The notes under the pieces are model-generated. The model was not told the origin of the DNA. It was given only the letters and a program-made list of their open reading frames with translations, and did not search any database. Positions 56,142 to 64,000 of a stretch of 64,000 bases of DNA are shown here, piece after piece (within the stretch, counting starts at the first letter, position 1; each line of letters starts with the position of its first letter). Position numbers and translations under genes: made by a program. The stretch covers positions 165,820 through 229,819 of the forward strand of contig NZ_FNGH01000009.1 of assembly GCF_900102875.1 (NCBI RefSeq), written 5' to 3'. Source of the stretch: Franzmannia pantelleriensis (GTDB taxonomy: Bacteria; Pseudomonadota; Gammaproteobacteria; Pseudomonadales; Halomonadaceae).

Positions 56142-56605
56142 CCCCAGCCATCAAGGCGCTGGAGCGCGCCAAGATCGCCTACCAGCTGCTGGAGTATCCT
56201 CACGATCCGCGTGCAACGGCCTACGGCTTGGAAGCGGCCGAAGCGCTGGACCTGTCGCCTGCGTCGGTATTCAAGACGTTGCTGGCACGGCTCGACGACG
56301 ACCGCCTGGTGGTGGCCATGGTGCCGGTCAACACCCAGCTCGACCTCAAGGCACTGGCCCGGGCCGCCGGCGCACGCAAGGCCAGCATGGCCGACCCAGG
56401 CGATGCTGAGCGCGCCACCGGCTTTGTGGTGGGCGGCATCAGTCCGCTGGGGCAGAAGAAGCGTCTGGCGACCTTTATCGATACCAGCGTCGAGGGATGC
56501 GACCCGGTGTATGTCAGCGGCGGACGCCGCGGCCTGGAGATTGCCCTGGCCAGCGCCGACCTGATTGCGCTGACCTCCGCCCGGCTAGCCCCCTTGGCCC
56601 GATGA
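56138..56605 (+). CDS. ybaK: Cys-tRNA(Pro)/Cys-tRNA(Cys) deacylase YbaK/EbsC
   Basis: Trans-editing hydrolase that clears Cys mis-charged on tRNA-Pro. The 155-residue protein has PASVFKTLLARLDD with the essential Lys (near residue 46), VPVNTQLDLKALARAAG, the GFVVGGISPLGQKKRL core and a C-terminal VSGGRRGLEIALA, all typical of YbaK. AGGAGG lies seven bases before the ATG. It is coupled to the upstream membrane gene. Confidence 0.94.
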   Translation: MTPAIKALERAKIAYQLLEYPHDPRATAYGLEAAEALDLSPASVFKTLLARLDDDRLVVAMVPVNTQLDLKALARAAGARKASMADPGDAERATGFVVGGISPLGQKKRLATFIDTSVEGCDPVYVSGGRRGLEIALASADLIALTSARLAPLAR

Positions 56606-56664
56606 CTGAGCCGAGCGACCGGTTATGCTGTCTGAACAGTGACGCCCTTATTTCGGGAGTTCCC

Positions 56665-56991
56665 ATGGCGATCCGCTACAATCTCTGGCTGGACCCAGAC
56701 AACATCGCTCAGCACCGCGCGGTGGAAGCCGACCTGGAGCGCTACTTCGTGGAGCGCTTCGCCGACTACCCACATATCCGGTTGTTCGGGGCCGACCCCT
56801 ACGATTATGATGCCCCGTTCAATCGCCTCTATGACGTACTGATGGCCCGCGCCGCGGAGTACTGCGAGCGCCAGTGGCGCTACGTGGCCACGCCGGTGCA
56901 GCTCAACCAGGCGTTCTTCCGCGCCGTGGGGCGCTCGAACAAATTCCTGCGAGATCCTGACGATGGTGCTCCACCCCGACACGATGCCTGA
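56665..56991 (+). CDS. Conserved hypothetical protein
   Basis: No family recognised. The 108-residue soluble protein starts MAIRYNLWLDP and is rich in aromatic residues, Asp and Arg (FVERFADYPHIRLFGADPYDYDAPF, YCERQWRYVATP split over the middle third). GGGAG lies six bases before the ATG. It overlaps the next gene (DUF501) by eight bases, so the two are probably co-translated and may work together. Confidence 0.72.
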   Translation: MAIRYNLWLDPDNIAQHRAVEADLERYFVERFADYPHIRLFGADPYDYDAPFNRLYDVLMARAAEYCERQWRYVATPVQLNQAFFRAVGRSNKFLRDPDDGAPPRHDA

Positions 56992-57484
56992 CGCACGCCA
57001 GCTGGCGATCATCTCCGAACAGCTGGGCCGCACGCCGCGCGGCATCCAGGCCCTGGCGGCCACCGACGGCGAGGGCACGCCATTGGTCCTGCGCATGGCC
57101 TCGATCGTCGACGGCAAGCCCTTCCCGACGCTCTACTGGCTAAGCTCCGAGCGACTCAAGATCGAGATTTCGCATATCGAGGCGGCCGGGGTCATCAAAT
57201 CGCTGGAGGCGCGCCTGCAGGAGGATCCGGCATTTCTTGCCGCCTACCACGACAGCCACCGCGACTACGTCGCCCAGCGCTGGCAGCATATGTCCGCCGA
57301 ACAGCAGACCGAGGCCGAGCGCCGTGGCTACACGGCGCTGCTCCGAGAGCGTGGTATCGGCGGGATCGGCAACTGGGACCAGGTGCGCTGTCTGCACACC
57401 CAGTACGCCCATCACCTGTGCGGTCACAACGTCATTGGCCAGTGGCTGGATGCCGAATACGGCGTGGCCGATTGCCTCCCCTGA
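56984..57484 (+). CDS. DUF501 domain-containing protein
   Basis: Protein of 166 residues from a broadly distributed uncharacterised family. Typical features are the QLGRTPRGIQALAA start, PFPTLYWL, SHIEAAGVIKSLE and the C-terminal cysteine/histidine-rich CLHTQYAHHLCGHNVIG followed by ADCLP. The Cys and His residues could bind metal, but this is inference. The start at 56984 overlaps the preceding gene (ATGCCTGA). An ATG seven codons earlier is possible. Confidence 0.85.
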   Translation: MPDARQLAIISEQLGRTPRGIQALAATDGEGTPLVLRMASIVDGKPFPTLYWLSSERLKIEISHIEAAGVIKSLEARLQEDPAFLAAYHDSHRDYVAQRWQHMSAEQQTEAERRGYTALLRERGIGGIGNWDQVRCLHTQYAHHLCGHNVIGQWLDAEYGVADCLP

Positions 57485-57528
57485 ACGGCTGGCAGTGCTA
57501 GGATAGAGGGCCATTCAAGGAGGACGCC

Positions 57529-58092
57529 ATGGCCAATATCTGTGTCTATTTGGGCTCTCGCGAGGGTCGTGAGCCGCATTTCCGCGCCGCTACCGAGGCG
57601 CTGGGCGCCGAAATCGCCCGCCGCGGCCATCGCCTGGTCTATGGCGGTGCCCGCATCGGCCTGATGGGAGCCCTGGCGGATGCCGCCATGGCCGAGGGAG
57701 GCAAGGTCACCGGCGTGATGCCGCACCACCTGGTCGAACGCGAGCAGGCCCATCACGGCCTCAGCGAGCTGATTCGGGTAGCCAACATGCACGAGCGAAA
57801 AGCCAGCATGGCGGCACGAGCAGACGCTTTCATCGCCCTGCCTGGCGGTATCGGTACTCTGGAAGAATTGTTCGAGGCCTGGACCTGGCAATATCTCGGC
57901 CTGCACGATAAACCCATCGGCGTACTCGACACCGGCGGCTTCTACACCCCGCTACTGGGCTTTCTCGACAACACCGTGGCCCATGGTTTCCTCAACCCCG
58001 AAACCCGCGCCAACCTGCTCTCCGCCGAGACACCCGCTGCGCTGCTGGATCATCTAGAAAACCACCTGGCTGGCGGAGGTATCACTCGCTAG
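57529..58092 (+). CDS. LOG family protein (TIGR00730 type)
   Basis: Rossmann-fold nucleotide phosphoribohydrolase family of 187 residues. The catalytic signature PGGIGTLEELFE (near residue 105) and the NMHERKASM segment are intact, as is the nucleotide loop VYGGARIGLMG. In plants and some bacteria LOG proteins release cytokinin bases from their 5'-monophosphates; in most bacteria the role is nucleotide turnover. AAGGAGG lies before the ATG. Its stop overlaps the convergent exonuclease stop by four bases. Confidence 0.9.
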   Translation: MANICVYLGSREGREPHFRAATEALGAEIARRGHRLVYGGARIGLMGALADAAMAEGGKVTGVMPHHLVEREQAHHGLSELIRVANMHERKASMAARADAFIALPGGIGTLEELFEAWTWQYLGLHDKPIGVLDTGGFYTPLLGFLDNTVAHGFLNPETRANLLSAETPAALLDHLENHLAGGGITR

Positions 58093-58622
58093 CCTGGGCC
58101 TAGCCCTCGCCGGCGATGTGCCGCGCGGGCGTCCACCAGCGCCCGCGTACGAGCAAAGGTGAGCTGCAGCAGTCGGGCATCCTCACCGGCGCGGTGACGC
58201 TGAATACCGCGCTCGCGAATCAGGGTCTCCTTGGTGGTCTGCCATAGCGCCAACTGTTCATCGCACAGCAGCCTGCGTAGCGCCTCCAGGCGAAAGCGCG
58301 GCAGCATTCCGGCATGATGAAACAGCAGCGACAGCCAAGTGTTGTCGTAGCCCCAGCTGTCGCTGTAGGCCACGCCCTGTTCGGCGAGCTCATCATTGAG
58401 CCAACGCGCCACCTCGATCACCGGATGCCCTTCCCGGTTCAGGCGATTGCGCGAAATGCCATGCAGCAGCTCGGCCTTGGGATCCCAGTGGGTCCACTCA
58501 TCCAGCGGCTGGATGAGAAAGGCGCAGCTCGAACCGTCGGGCCGCGCCAGGCCTACCTCGATCGGGTAGCTGCCGCGTCCAAACCCGGACGCTTCGATAT
58601 CCAGCAGGGTAGGCAAGGCCAC
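58089..58622 (-). CDS. DEDDh-type 3'-5' exonuclease-like protein
   Basis: RNase H-fold protein of 177 residues. Motif I is LLDIEASGFG (Asp8, Glu10), motif II region WGYDNTWLSLLF gives the second Asp, and motif III HRAGEDARLL carries the His and last Asp of the DEDDh set. The substrate is unknown; small family members act on RNA or short DNA. It stands alone on its strand, below the palindromic terminator at 58647-58678. Confidence 0.8.
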   Translation of the reverse strand: MALPTLLDIEASGFGRGSYPIEVGLARPDGSSCAFLIQPLDEWTHWDPKAELLHGISRNRLNREGHPVIEVARWLNDELAEQGVAYSDSWGYDNTWLSLLFHHAGMLPRFRLEALRRLLCDEQLALWQTTKETLIRERGIQRHRAGEDARLLQLTFARTRALVDARAAHRRRGLGPG

Positions 58623-58646
58623 GTGGTAGGCATCCTCTGAAAACGC

Positions 58647-58678
58647 ATAGGCCTGATCGAGCGCTCGATCAGGCCTAT
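58647..58678 (-). terminator. Perfect 32-base palindrome, terminator of the Sel1 gene
   Basis: ATAGGCCTGATCGAGC is followed directly by its complement. On the minus strand GCGTTTTC follows. It lies 29 bases after the Sel1 stop. Confidence 0.75.
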
Positions 58679-58707
58679 AGGGTAAGGGCTAAGCTCGCCG
58701 CGGTCGA

Positions 58708-59211
58708 CTAGTGGCGGGTGGCCGTCTCCGGCATCTCGAGGCCGGCATGCTGATCGGCCAGCCGCTGCCAGTACTCGGCACGCTGGCAGTCGACGGCCAG
58801 GCCCAATTGCCCATGGCGATAGGCATCGGCCAGGCGCGCGGCGGCCAGCGCGTGGCCGGCTTCGCCGGCACGCGCATACCAGGTCACCGCATGATCATCT
58901 CGACGCGGATACTGGGCGCAGCCGTGCTCGTAGATTGCCCCGGCCTGGTACTGGGCGCGCTCATCGCCGCTGTGCGCGGCCTGCAGCACATAGCGCGCCC
59001 CCTTGGCCTTGTCCTGGGGGCTAGCGCCGCGATGGAACAGCATATGCCCGTACACTGACAGTGCGGCGGTGTGGCCGGCATCGGCACAGCGCTGAAAGAG
59101 ATGCATGGTTAGACGCTGAGTGCGCGGCGAACGCGGCAGCCAACGGGTATGAAACAGCTGCTCCGCCAGGCGATACTCAAGACGGGTGAACAGTGAAGAT
59201 GCCTGCGGCAT
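58708..59211 (-). CDS. Sel1-repeat protein
   Basis: Protein of 167 residues with about three Sel1-like (TPR-related) repeats: LFQRCADAGHTAALSVYGHMLF, ARYVLQAAHSGDERAQYQAGAIYEHG and VTWYARAGEAGHALAAARLADAYRHG, each with the A-G-A...Y pattern. It contains no signal peptide, so a cytosolic scaffold role is likely. Several upstream starts exist; the ATG at 59211 begins MPQASSLFTRL and has AAGG nearby. Three repeats are few, so it probably binds a short partner peptide. Confidence 0.8.
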   Translation of the reverse strand: MPQASSLFTRLEYRLAEQLFHTRWLPRSPRTQRLTMHLFQRCADAGHTAALSVYGHMLFHRGASPQDKAKGARYVLQAAHSGDERAQYQAGAIYEHGCAQYPRRDDHAVTWYARAGEAGHALAAARLADAYRHGQLGLAVDCQRAEYWQRLADQHAGLEMPETATRH

Positions 59212-59438
59212 GGCAAACAACCTTGATCCTGTAAACGGTGCGATGATCCTGACGGCACTCCCCTGTACCTGATCATCACGCGCTTGACGACTGGCTCTTC
59301 GGGCTCCGCCGGGCCAACGGGTCGCAAGCATACGCCCCCTGCACAGGCGACTCAACCCCCGAGATTTGCCGCTTTGGTAGCCCCCCGCTAACATGCCTGT
59401 GGGACCTGTTACGTTCTTTCCCCGACCTGGAGTGACGA

Positions 59439-60470
59439 ATGCAGATTCGACCCCTTGGCGATACCGGCATCGACGTCAGCCGGCTGTGCCTTGGCACCAT
59501 GACCTTCGGCGAGCAGAACAGCGAAGCCGAGGCCCATGAGCAACTCGACCGTGCCGTGGCATTCGGCATCAACTTCATCGACACCGCCGAGATGTACCCG
59601 GTACCGCCCCAGGCCGACACCCAGGGCCGCACCGAGGCCTATATCGGCAGTTGGCTCAAGCAGCGCGGCGCTCGCGACGACGTGATCCTGGCCACCAAGG
59701 CGGCCGGCCCAGGCCTCGAGCATATCCGCGGCGGCCCGCGCATGTCCCATGGCCATATCCACAAGGCGGTAGATGCCAGCCTGGCACGACTGCAGACCGA
59801 TTATATCGACCTCTATCAGCTGCACTGGCCGGATCGCAGTACCAACTATTTTGGCCGCCTCGGCTACGAGCACGACGAGGATGAGGATGCCATCCCGCTA
59901 GAAGAGACCCTGGCCGCGCTCAAGGAGCTGGTCGACGCTGGCAAGGTGCGCGCCATCGGCCTCTCCAACGAAACCCCCTGGGGGGTGATGCGCTGTCTGC
60001 GGCTGGCGGAGACCCTCGGCGTGCCGCGGGTCGCCAGCGTGCAGAATCCTTACAACCTGCTCAATCGCAGCTTCGAGGTTGGCCTGGCCGAGATTGCCCA
60101 CCGCGAGGGCGTCGGCCTGCTGGCCTATTCGCCGCTGGGTTTCGGCGTATTGTCCGGGAAATACCTCGACGGCGCCCAGCCACCCAAGGGCCGCTTGACG
60201 CTCTACCAGCGCTTCAAGCGCTACACATCGGAGGTAGCCGAAGAGGCCACGCGCGCCTATGTACAGATCGCCCGTGAGCACGGCCTCGACCCGGCGCAGA
60301 TGGCGTTGGCCTACGTCAATTCACGGCCGTTCCTGACCAGTAATATCATCGGTGCCACCAGCATGGAGCAGCTCGAGTCCAACCTGGCCAGCGAGTCTCT
60401 CAGGCTCGACCAGGAGGTCGTCGACGCCATCGAGGCGGTCCACCAACGCCTGCCCAACCCCTGCCCCTGA
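59439..60470 (+). CDS. tas: Aldo/keto reductase, Tas type
   Basis: NADPH-dependent oxidoreductase of 343 residues with a TIM barrel. The catalytic Tyr is in FIDTAEMYPVPP (near residue 50), the Lys in ILATKAAGPG and the His in YQLHWPDRST. The MYPVPPQ and WPDRSTNYFG motifs are those of the Tas subgroup. The natural substrate is uncertain. GGAG lies upstream of the start. It is a single gene, followed by yaaA after 95 bases. Confidence 0.92.
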   Translation: MQIRPLGDTGIDVSRLCLGTMTFGEQNSEAEAHEQLDRAVAFGINFIDTAEMYPVPPQADTQGRTEAYIGSWLKQRGARDDVILATKAAGPGLEHIRGGPRMSHGHIHKAVDASLARLQTDYIDLYQLHWPDRSTNYFGRLGYEHDEDEDAIPLEETLAALKELVDAGKVRAIGLSNETPWGVMRCLRLAETLGVPRVASVQNPYNLLNRSFEVGLAEIAHREGVGLLAYSPLGFGVLSGKYLDGAQPPKGRLTLYQRFKRYTSEVAEEATRAYVQIAREHGLDPAQMALAYVNSRPFLTSNIIGATSMEQLESNLASESLRLDQEVVDAIEAVHQRLPNPCP

Positions 60471-60565
60471 CACCCGAGGCGCGGCCTATCATCTCGATAG
60501 CCGCGCCGACACGATGGGCTTGATATACTGGCCGACAGATACTTTCGGGTCACAAGGAGCGCCCC

Positions 60566-61345
60566 ATGCTGAGCGTGATATCCCCCGCCAAGACACTCGA
60601 CTTCGAGACCTCTCCCTCGACGACTACCCACAGCCTGCCGGACTACCTCGACCACAGTCAGCAGCTGATCGATATTCTGCGCGACTACTCGCCGCAGCAG
60701 CTATCCGAGCTCATGGGCATCAGCGACAAACTGGCCGGGCTAAACGCTGCACGCTTCGCCGAGTGGCAGCCGCCGTTCGATCTCGATAACGCCAAGCAGG
60801 CTGCTCAGGCGTTTCAGGGCGATGTCTACGTCGGTCTGGAGGCCGCCAGCTTCAGCGAGGAGGACAACGTCTTCGCCCAGGAGCATCTGCGCATCCTCTC
60901 CGGGCTCTATGGCCTACTCAAGCCGCTCGATCTGATCCAGCCTTACCGCCTGGAAATGGGTACGCGGCTGCCCAACAACGCCGGCAAGGATCTCTACGCT
61001 TTCTGGAAACCGACTCTGACCCGCGAACTCGACCAGGCCATCGCGCGCAGCGGTAGCCGGGTACTGGTCAACCTGGCCTCTAACGAATACTTCAAGGCAG
61101 TAGATGCCAAGGCACTCGACGCCGAGGTCATCACCCCCGTCTTCAAGGATGCCAAGAACGGGCAGTACAAGATCATCAGCTTCTACGCCAAGAAAGCCCG
61201 CGGCCTGATGAGCGCCTGGATCATCCGCCAACGCATCAACGATGCCGAAGGGCTCAAGGACTTCGACGTCGCCGGCTATCGCTACAATGCGGCCATGTCA
61301 GAGGGCAAGACGCTGGTATTTACCCGTGAGGAGAACGCTAGCTGA
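60566..61345 (+). CDS. yaaA: Peroxide stress protein YaaA (DUF328)
   Basis: Lowers free intracellular iron during peroxide stress and limits Fenton damage to DNA (known in E. coli). The 259-residue protein has the conserved SPAKTLDFE start, [45 protein letters not shown] and [10 protein letters not shown], all YaaA hallmarks. AAGGAG lies before the ATG. Its last eight bases overlap the convergent isochorismatase gene. No OxyR-type site is obvious. Confidence 0.95.
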   Translation: MLSVISPAKTLDFETSPSTTTHSLPDYLDHSQQLIDILRDYSPQQLSELMGISDKLAGLNAARFAEWQPPFDLDNAKQAAQAFQGDVYVGLEAASFSEEDNVFAQEHLRILSGLYGLLKPLDLIQPYRLEMGTRLPNNAGKDLYAFWKPTLTRELDQAIARSGSRVLVNLASNEYFKAVDAKALDAEVITPVFKDAKNGQYKIISFYAKKARGLMSAWIIRQRINDAEGLKDFDVAGYRYNAAMSEGKTLVFTREENAS

Positions 61346-61913
61346 AGCTCAGCGGGCGCGACGCGCGCTCGCGCAGGAAGCGACGATGAATGCCCTTGAA
61401 GCGCTCATCGTCGCAGCGCCCAAGCCACTCATAGGCCACCATGTCGGCACTCACCACCACTGCCCCCGCCTGCACCGCTCGCTGCCTGGCCAGACGCGCC
61501 TCATCGCGACGGCGACTGACCGTGGCCTCGTCCAGCCAGAAGACCGCATAGCCCGCCTCGCGCAGCCCCAGGGCGGTCTGTAGTACGCAGATATGCGCTT
61601 CGGTGCCGCACAGCACGATTTGACGCCGCCCGCTGGCCGCCAGCGCCTCGGCCAGGGGCACCTCATCCAGCGCCCCGAAATGTGACTTCTGCCAGCAGCA
61701 GGCATCTGGTAGCGCCTCGAGCAAGCGCGGGTCGCTGTGTCCCAGGCCTTCCGGGTACTGCTCGGTCAGCCATACCGGCACCTCAAGCTCCGTGGCCAGC
61801 CGCCCTAGCCATACCGCCTCAGTGACCGCTTGCTCTCCGCCCTCGATCACCGGCAGCAGCCGCGCCTGCAGATCGACCACCATCACCAGGCTATCCTCCA
61901 GCACCATACGCAT
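61338..61913 (-). CDS. Isochorismatase-family hydrolase
   Basis: Cysteine hydrolase of 191 residues. The catalytic triad is Asp ([10 protein letters not shown], near residue 14), Lys (WQKSHFGA) and Cys ([12 protein letters not shown], near 110). It is closest in layout to the YcaC group. The substrate is not determinable. The start ATG at 61913 has a nearby in-frame ATG two codons later. It overlaps yaaA tail to tail. Confidence 0.87.
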   Translation of the reverse strand: MRMVLEDSLVMVVDLQARLLPVIEGGEQAVTEAVWLGRLATELEVPVWLTEQYPEGLGHSDPRLLEALPDACCWQKSHFGALDEVPLAEALAASGRRQIVLCGTEAHICVLQTALGLREAGYAVFWLDEATVSRRRDEARLARQRAVQAGAVVVSADMVAYEWLGRCDDERFKGIHRRFLRERASRPLSFS

Positions 61914-61990
61914 TGCGCGTCCTCATCTTCGACCTGCGGGCATTCAGCATAGCCCCGCGACAGGGTATTCTTGAAGCCTTCCGATGACCG

Positions 61991-62830
61991 ATGAAGAGAC
62001 CTCGTACGATGCGCAATCTGTTTGTGATGCTGCTGGTGGGCATGATGGGCTTCGGCCTTGCCATTGAGTATGCCGAAGCGCGCCGCATGGGCGGCGGTGG
62101 AAATATCGGCAGCTTTTCGCGCTCGGCGGATCGCCCTGCCTCCACGCCGGCCCAGGCCGGACAACCCACCAATGCCGCACAGGCCGGGGCGCGCGCTGGC
62201 AGCATGGGGGGCATGATGGGCGGACTGCTAGCCGGCGGACTGCTTGCGGCGCTGTTCTTCGGTGGCGCCTTCGACGAGCTGCGGCTGATGGATCTCCTGC
62301 TGATGGCGGGACTCGGCTTCCTGCTGTTCCGGCTACTGGCGCGTCGCCGTCTGGCCACGGCCGGCAGCGAGCAGCCAGTCCCCCAGGGAGAGGCGCGCGC
62401 CCAAGCGTTTCAGGCAGCACCCGGCGCCATGTCAGGAGCGGGCCCCGAGCTAGGCAGCCTGCCGGCCTGGTTCGACAAGGAGCGCTTCCTGGGAGGGGCC
62501 AAGGAGCATTTCATGACCCTGCAGCGGGCCTGGGACAACAACGACCTGGGGGGAATACAGGAGTACGTAACGCCGGAACTCTACAACCTGTTACGGGAAG
62601 AGCGCGCCCAACACCCGGCCAACAATCGCACCGAGATCATCCGTCTGTTCGCCGAACTTGGCGACGTACGCGAGACTGGTCAACAGGCCGAGGCAACCGT
62701 GATCTTCCACGGCATTCTCGAGGAGAACGGCACCCAGACAGAGTTCAACGAGACCTGGCACCTGACGCGTAACTTGCGTGCTGGTGAGCCCTGGTACTTG
62801 CAGGGTATCGAACAGAACGCCAGCCACTGA
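61991..62830 (+). CDS. Tim44-like domain protein
   Basis: Membrane-associated protein of 279 residues. The N-terminal hydrophobic segment (LFVMLLVGMMGFGLAI) resembles a signal or anchor. It is followed by a Gly/Ser/Ala-rich region, a second hydrophobic pair (GGLLAGGLLAALFF, LLLMAGLGFLLFRLLA), and a C-terminal Tim44-like domain (about 160-278, FLGGAKEHFMTLQRAWDNNDL and YVTPELYNLLREER). The role in bacteria is unknown. ATG at 62009 is an alternative start. Confidence 0.85.
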   Translation: MKRPRTMRNLFVMLLVGMMGFGLAIEYAEARRMGGGGNIGSFSRSADRPASTPAQAGQPTNAAQAGARAGSMGGMMGGLLAGGLLAALFFGGAFDELRLMDLLLMAGLGFLLFRLLARRRLATAGSEQPVPQGEARAQAFQAAPGAMSGAGPELGSLPAWFDKERFLGGAKEHFMTLQRAWDNNDLGGIQEYVTPELYNLLREERAQHPANNRTEIIRLFAELGDVRETGQQAEATVIFHGILEENGTQTEFNETWHLTRNLRAGEPWYLQGIEQNASH

Positions 62831-62850
62831 TGTATGACATTACCGACCAT

Positions 62851-62876
62851 AAAGGCCAGGCATTGCCTGGCCTTTT
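62851..62876 (+). terminator. Bidirectional terminator between the Tim44-like and lipoprotein genes
   Basis: An 11-bp stem AAAGGCCAGGC/GCCTGGCCTTT with an ATT loop, with A- and T-rich flanks. Confidence 0.85.
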
Positions 62877-62900
62877 ACATGCTTTATGGCTGAGCAAGGA

Positions 62901-63098
62901 TCAGTTCTGAGCCTCTTCAGCGCTTTCTTGAATATCCTCGCCCAGCTCCTCCATGCCTTCGCCGGCATCCTCCATGGCGTCGTCGATGTTTTCTCCGGCT
63001 TCCTCTGCCGGGCCTTGATCATCACAGGCAGCAACACCGCCAAGAGTCATCGCCATCAGCGCTGCCAGTCCCAGCTTACGTAACATCGTCATTTTCAT
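62901..63098 (-). CDS. Small acidic lipoprotein, entericidin-like in layout
   Basis: 65-residue lipoprotein precursor. The signal peptide ends with lipobox GGVAAC (Cys25), followed by DDQGPAEEAGENIDD and a very acidic helical tail (EDAGEGMEELGEDIQE). The residue after Cys is Asp, the inner-membrane retention signal in E. coli, so it may not reach the outer membrane. AGGAG lies upstream of the ATG. Size resembles entericidins, but no sequence homology is claimed. It stands alone near the rRNA operon. Confidence 0.78.
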   Translation of the reverse strand: MKMTMLRKLGLAALMAMTLGGVAACDDQGPAEEAGENIDDAMEDAGEGMEELGEDIQESAEEAQN

Positions 63099-63236
63099 CT
63101 CTGTCTCCTCCTGAGAACATGGGCATGGGTAGGTATTTCCTGATACTAGTGGCTGCGATCAGGCTCACAGCTGTTGCTTGCCCGGCGACACTAGCAAAAT
63201 AGTCGGCCTAGCGTCCAATCATTGGTACATAACGAC

Positions 63237-63267
63237 AACTCCCCAGCCTCTAGAAGGCTGGGGGGTT
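63237..63267. repeat. Strong palindrome downstream of the rrn terminators
   Basis: A 13-bp stem (AACTCCCCAGCCT/AGGCTGGGGGGTT, one G-T pair) with a CTAGA loop. It lies beyond the last rrn-type terminator and matches no gene end. It could be a further terminator or the hairpin end of a lost element. Confidence 0.6.
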
Positions 63268-63295
63268 GAATGAGGATGGGAGCCCCGCAAACGAC

Positions 63296-63348
63296 GAAGC
63301 CCCGACCATCTCATGATGACCGGGGCTTCTAAATAAGTGCCTGACGAT
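63296..63348 (-). repeat. 5S-tail module 3 with terminator
   Basis: Read on the minus strand, CATCGTCAGGCACTTATTTAG (63348 downwards) repeats the 3' end of 5S rRNA and its flank. It runs into a terminator stem GAAGCCCCG/CGGGGCTTC (63296-63329) similar to that of module 1. Upstream sequence (63349-63396) retains only scattered 5S resemblance. Confidence 0.8.
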
Positions 63349-63571
63349 GTACCCGGTCGGCGTCCCGATACTCGACTCGTCTCATCCTGAGACTCGCCCT
63401 TCGGGCCCGCTGAAGCGGTTCCCGTTTGTTCCCGACAAACGGGTCGCATGCGGGTGAGACCGCCCGGCCCTTCGCGGCACCGCCGCGAGGGCGGTCGAAC
63501 GCCCCGAGCCGGCGAGGGGCCGGCCCGCGAAGCGGCCCCACGTATAAAGAGCGGGTTTCCCCATGCCCATG
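63349..63571. other. Structured spacer between 5S-tail modules 3 and 2
   Basis: No credible gene. It contains a 9-bp perfect hairpin CCCGTTTGT/ACAAACGGG (63421-63443) and several GC-rich inverted repeats around 63465-63540. Confidence 0.6.
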
Positions 63572-63665
63572 AAAAAACCCCAAGCACTGGATGCTCGGGG
63601 TTTTTTCGGGATAAGTGCCTGACGACCCGGGCGGCGCTCCGCTACTCTCCATGGGAGACCCTCAA
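63572..63665 (-). pseudogene. 5S-tail module 2: partial 5S rRNA with terminator
   Basis: On the minus strand 63665-63614 reads GGGTCTCCCATGGAGAGTAG, an inserted GC-rich stretch, then GTCGTCAGGCACTTAT, matching the last 40 or so bases of 5S. It is followed by a very strong terminator with stem AAAAAACCCC/GGGGTTTTTT (63572-63606). Confidence 0.8.
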
Positions 63666-63671
63666 ACGGCA

Positions 63672-63696
63672 AAGCCCCGACCAATGGCCGGGGCTT
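63672..63696 (-). terminator. First terminator of the rrn operon
   Basis: Stem AAGCCCCG/CGGGGCTT directly after the 5S gene, followed on the minus strand by TTTG. Confidence 0.85.
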
Positions 63697-63706
63697 CTAA
63701 ATAAGT

Positions 63707-63823
63707 GCCTGACGATGACCTACTCTCGCATGGGGAGACCCCACACTACCATCGGCGCTGAGCGGTTTCACTGCTGAGTTCGGCATGGGATCAGGTGGTT
63801 CCCGCACGCTATGGTCGTCAGGC
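63707..63823 (-). rRNA. rrf: 5S ribosomal RNA
   Basis: Full-length gene: the 5' end GCCTGACGACC pairs with GGTCATCGTCAGGC at the 3' end, and internal landmarks CCATGCCGAACTCAG, GCGCCGATGGTAGTG and GGGGTCTCCCCATG are intact. The ends are set by the helix I pairing and may be off by one or two bases. Confidence 0.95.
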
Positions 63824-63903
63824 GAAAAACAAAGGAATCATGCCAACGATACGTCTCAACGCATCCGCAACTGCGTCGTAATCCACAGACCCCTTGGGGT
63901 TAT

Positions 63904-64000
63904 ATGGTCAAGCCTCACGGGCCATTAGTACACGTTAGCTCAACACATTGCTGTGCTTCCACACCGTGCCTATCAACCAGCTAGTCTCGCTGGGCCCTTC
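63904..64000 (-). rRNA. rrl: 23S ribosomal RNA, 3' end (partial)
   Basis: The 3' terminal part is present: GTTGATAGGC, GTTGAGCTAAC, TACTAATGGCCCGTGAGG and the ending GCTTGACCAT match the 23S end. It continues past the right edge. The 80-base spacer to 5S holds no tRNA. Confidence 0.95.

Noticed and set aside
63448..63777. Open frame of 109 codons beside the rRNA genes
   Set aside because: It runs antisense through the 5S gene, terminators and a GC-rich spacer.

Overview
The window looks like chromosomal backbone from a high-GC gammaproteobacterium, most likely Halomonas or a close relative in the Halomonadaceae. This rests on gene content and order judged from memory, not on a database search. 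Gene blocks are ordered as in Pseudomonas and Halomonas: rpmBG-mutM, radC/coaBC-dut-algC-argB-slmA, ftsYEX-rpoH, holD-like/rimI, prfB-lysS, ffh/rpsP-rimM-trmD-rplS, xerD-dsbC-hom-thrC-recJ and minCDE. There is no prophage, integron, intact insertion sequence or CRISPR array. Coding density is high, and most genes are housekeeping.

Layout. 1-4.3 kb: rRNA methyltransferase (partial), mutM, rpmGB, radC, coaBC. 4.3-7.8 kb: dut, algC, argB, slmA. 7.9-12 kb: rpoH, ftsX, ftsE, ftsY. 12-16.5 kb: rsmD, zapB, rimI, a long HolD-like psi candidate, bolA, an efflux MFS and an unknown gene. 16.8-21 kb: lysS, prfB (programmed +1 frameshift) and a FadL-type porin. 21.3-25 kb: a copper cluster (MerR sensor, CopA, 25-residue membrane peptide) and a YitT-type protein. 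25-35.4 kb: recJ, thrC, hom, dsbC, xerD, then rplS, trmD, rimM, rpsP and ffh. 35.5-44 kb: CcsA-like protein, CorB/HlyC-type protein, an MFS-PlsC fusion with its TetR regulator, a degenerate SRAP protein and a pitrilysin-type protease. 44-51.3 kb: sbcB, minEDC, a large DUF349 protein and phbB. 51.4 kb: initiator tRNA. 51.8-62.9 kb: mostly small metabolic and uncharacterised genes. The right edge holds the 3' end of an rRNA operon (23S, 5S) transcribed leftwards.

The most unusual feature is shared by the two stable-RNA loci. The initiator tRNA gene is followed by two more degenerate copies of its own 3' end, each ending in its own intrinsic terminator, and then by a partial fourth module that supplies the stop codon of the next gene. 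The 5S rRNA gene is likewise followed by two more partial copies of its 3' end, each with a terminator. Both look like collapsed tandem RNA-gene arrays or serial terminator modules.

Other points of interest are: a dispersed intergenic element present twice, with conserved ends and different hairpin interiors; a heptamer tandem array at the thrC stop codon; a SRAP homologue that has lost all four expected catalytic residues; an initiator tRNA with a U1-U72 mismatch; a metal sensor whose cysteine pattern does not match that of a copper sensor although it sits beside a Cu(I) pump; and a probably leaderless rsmD transcript with a DnaA box in its promoter.
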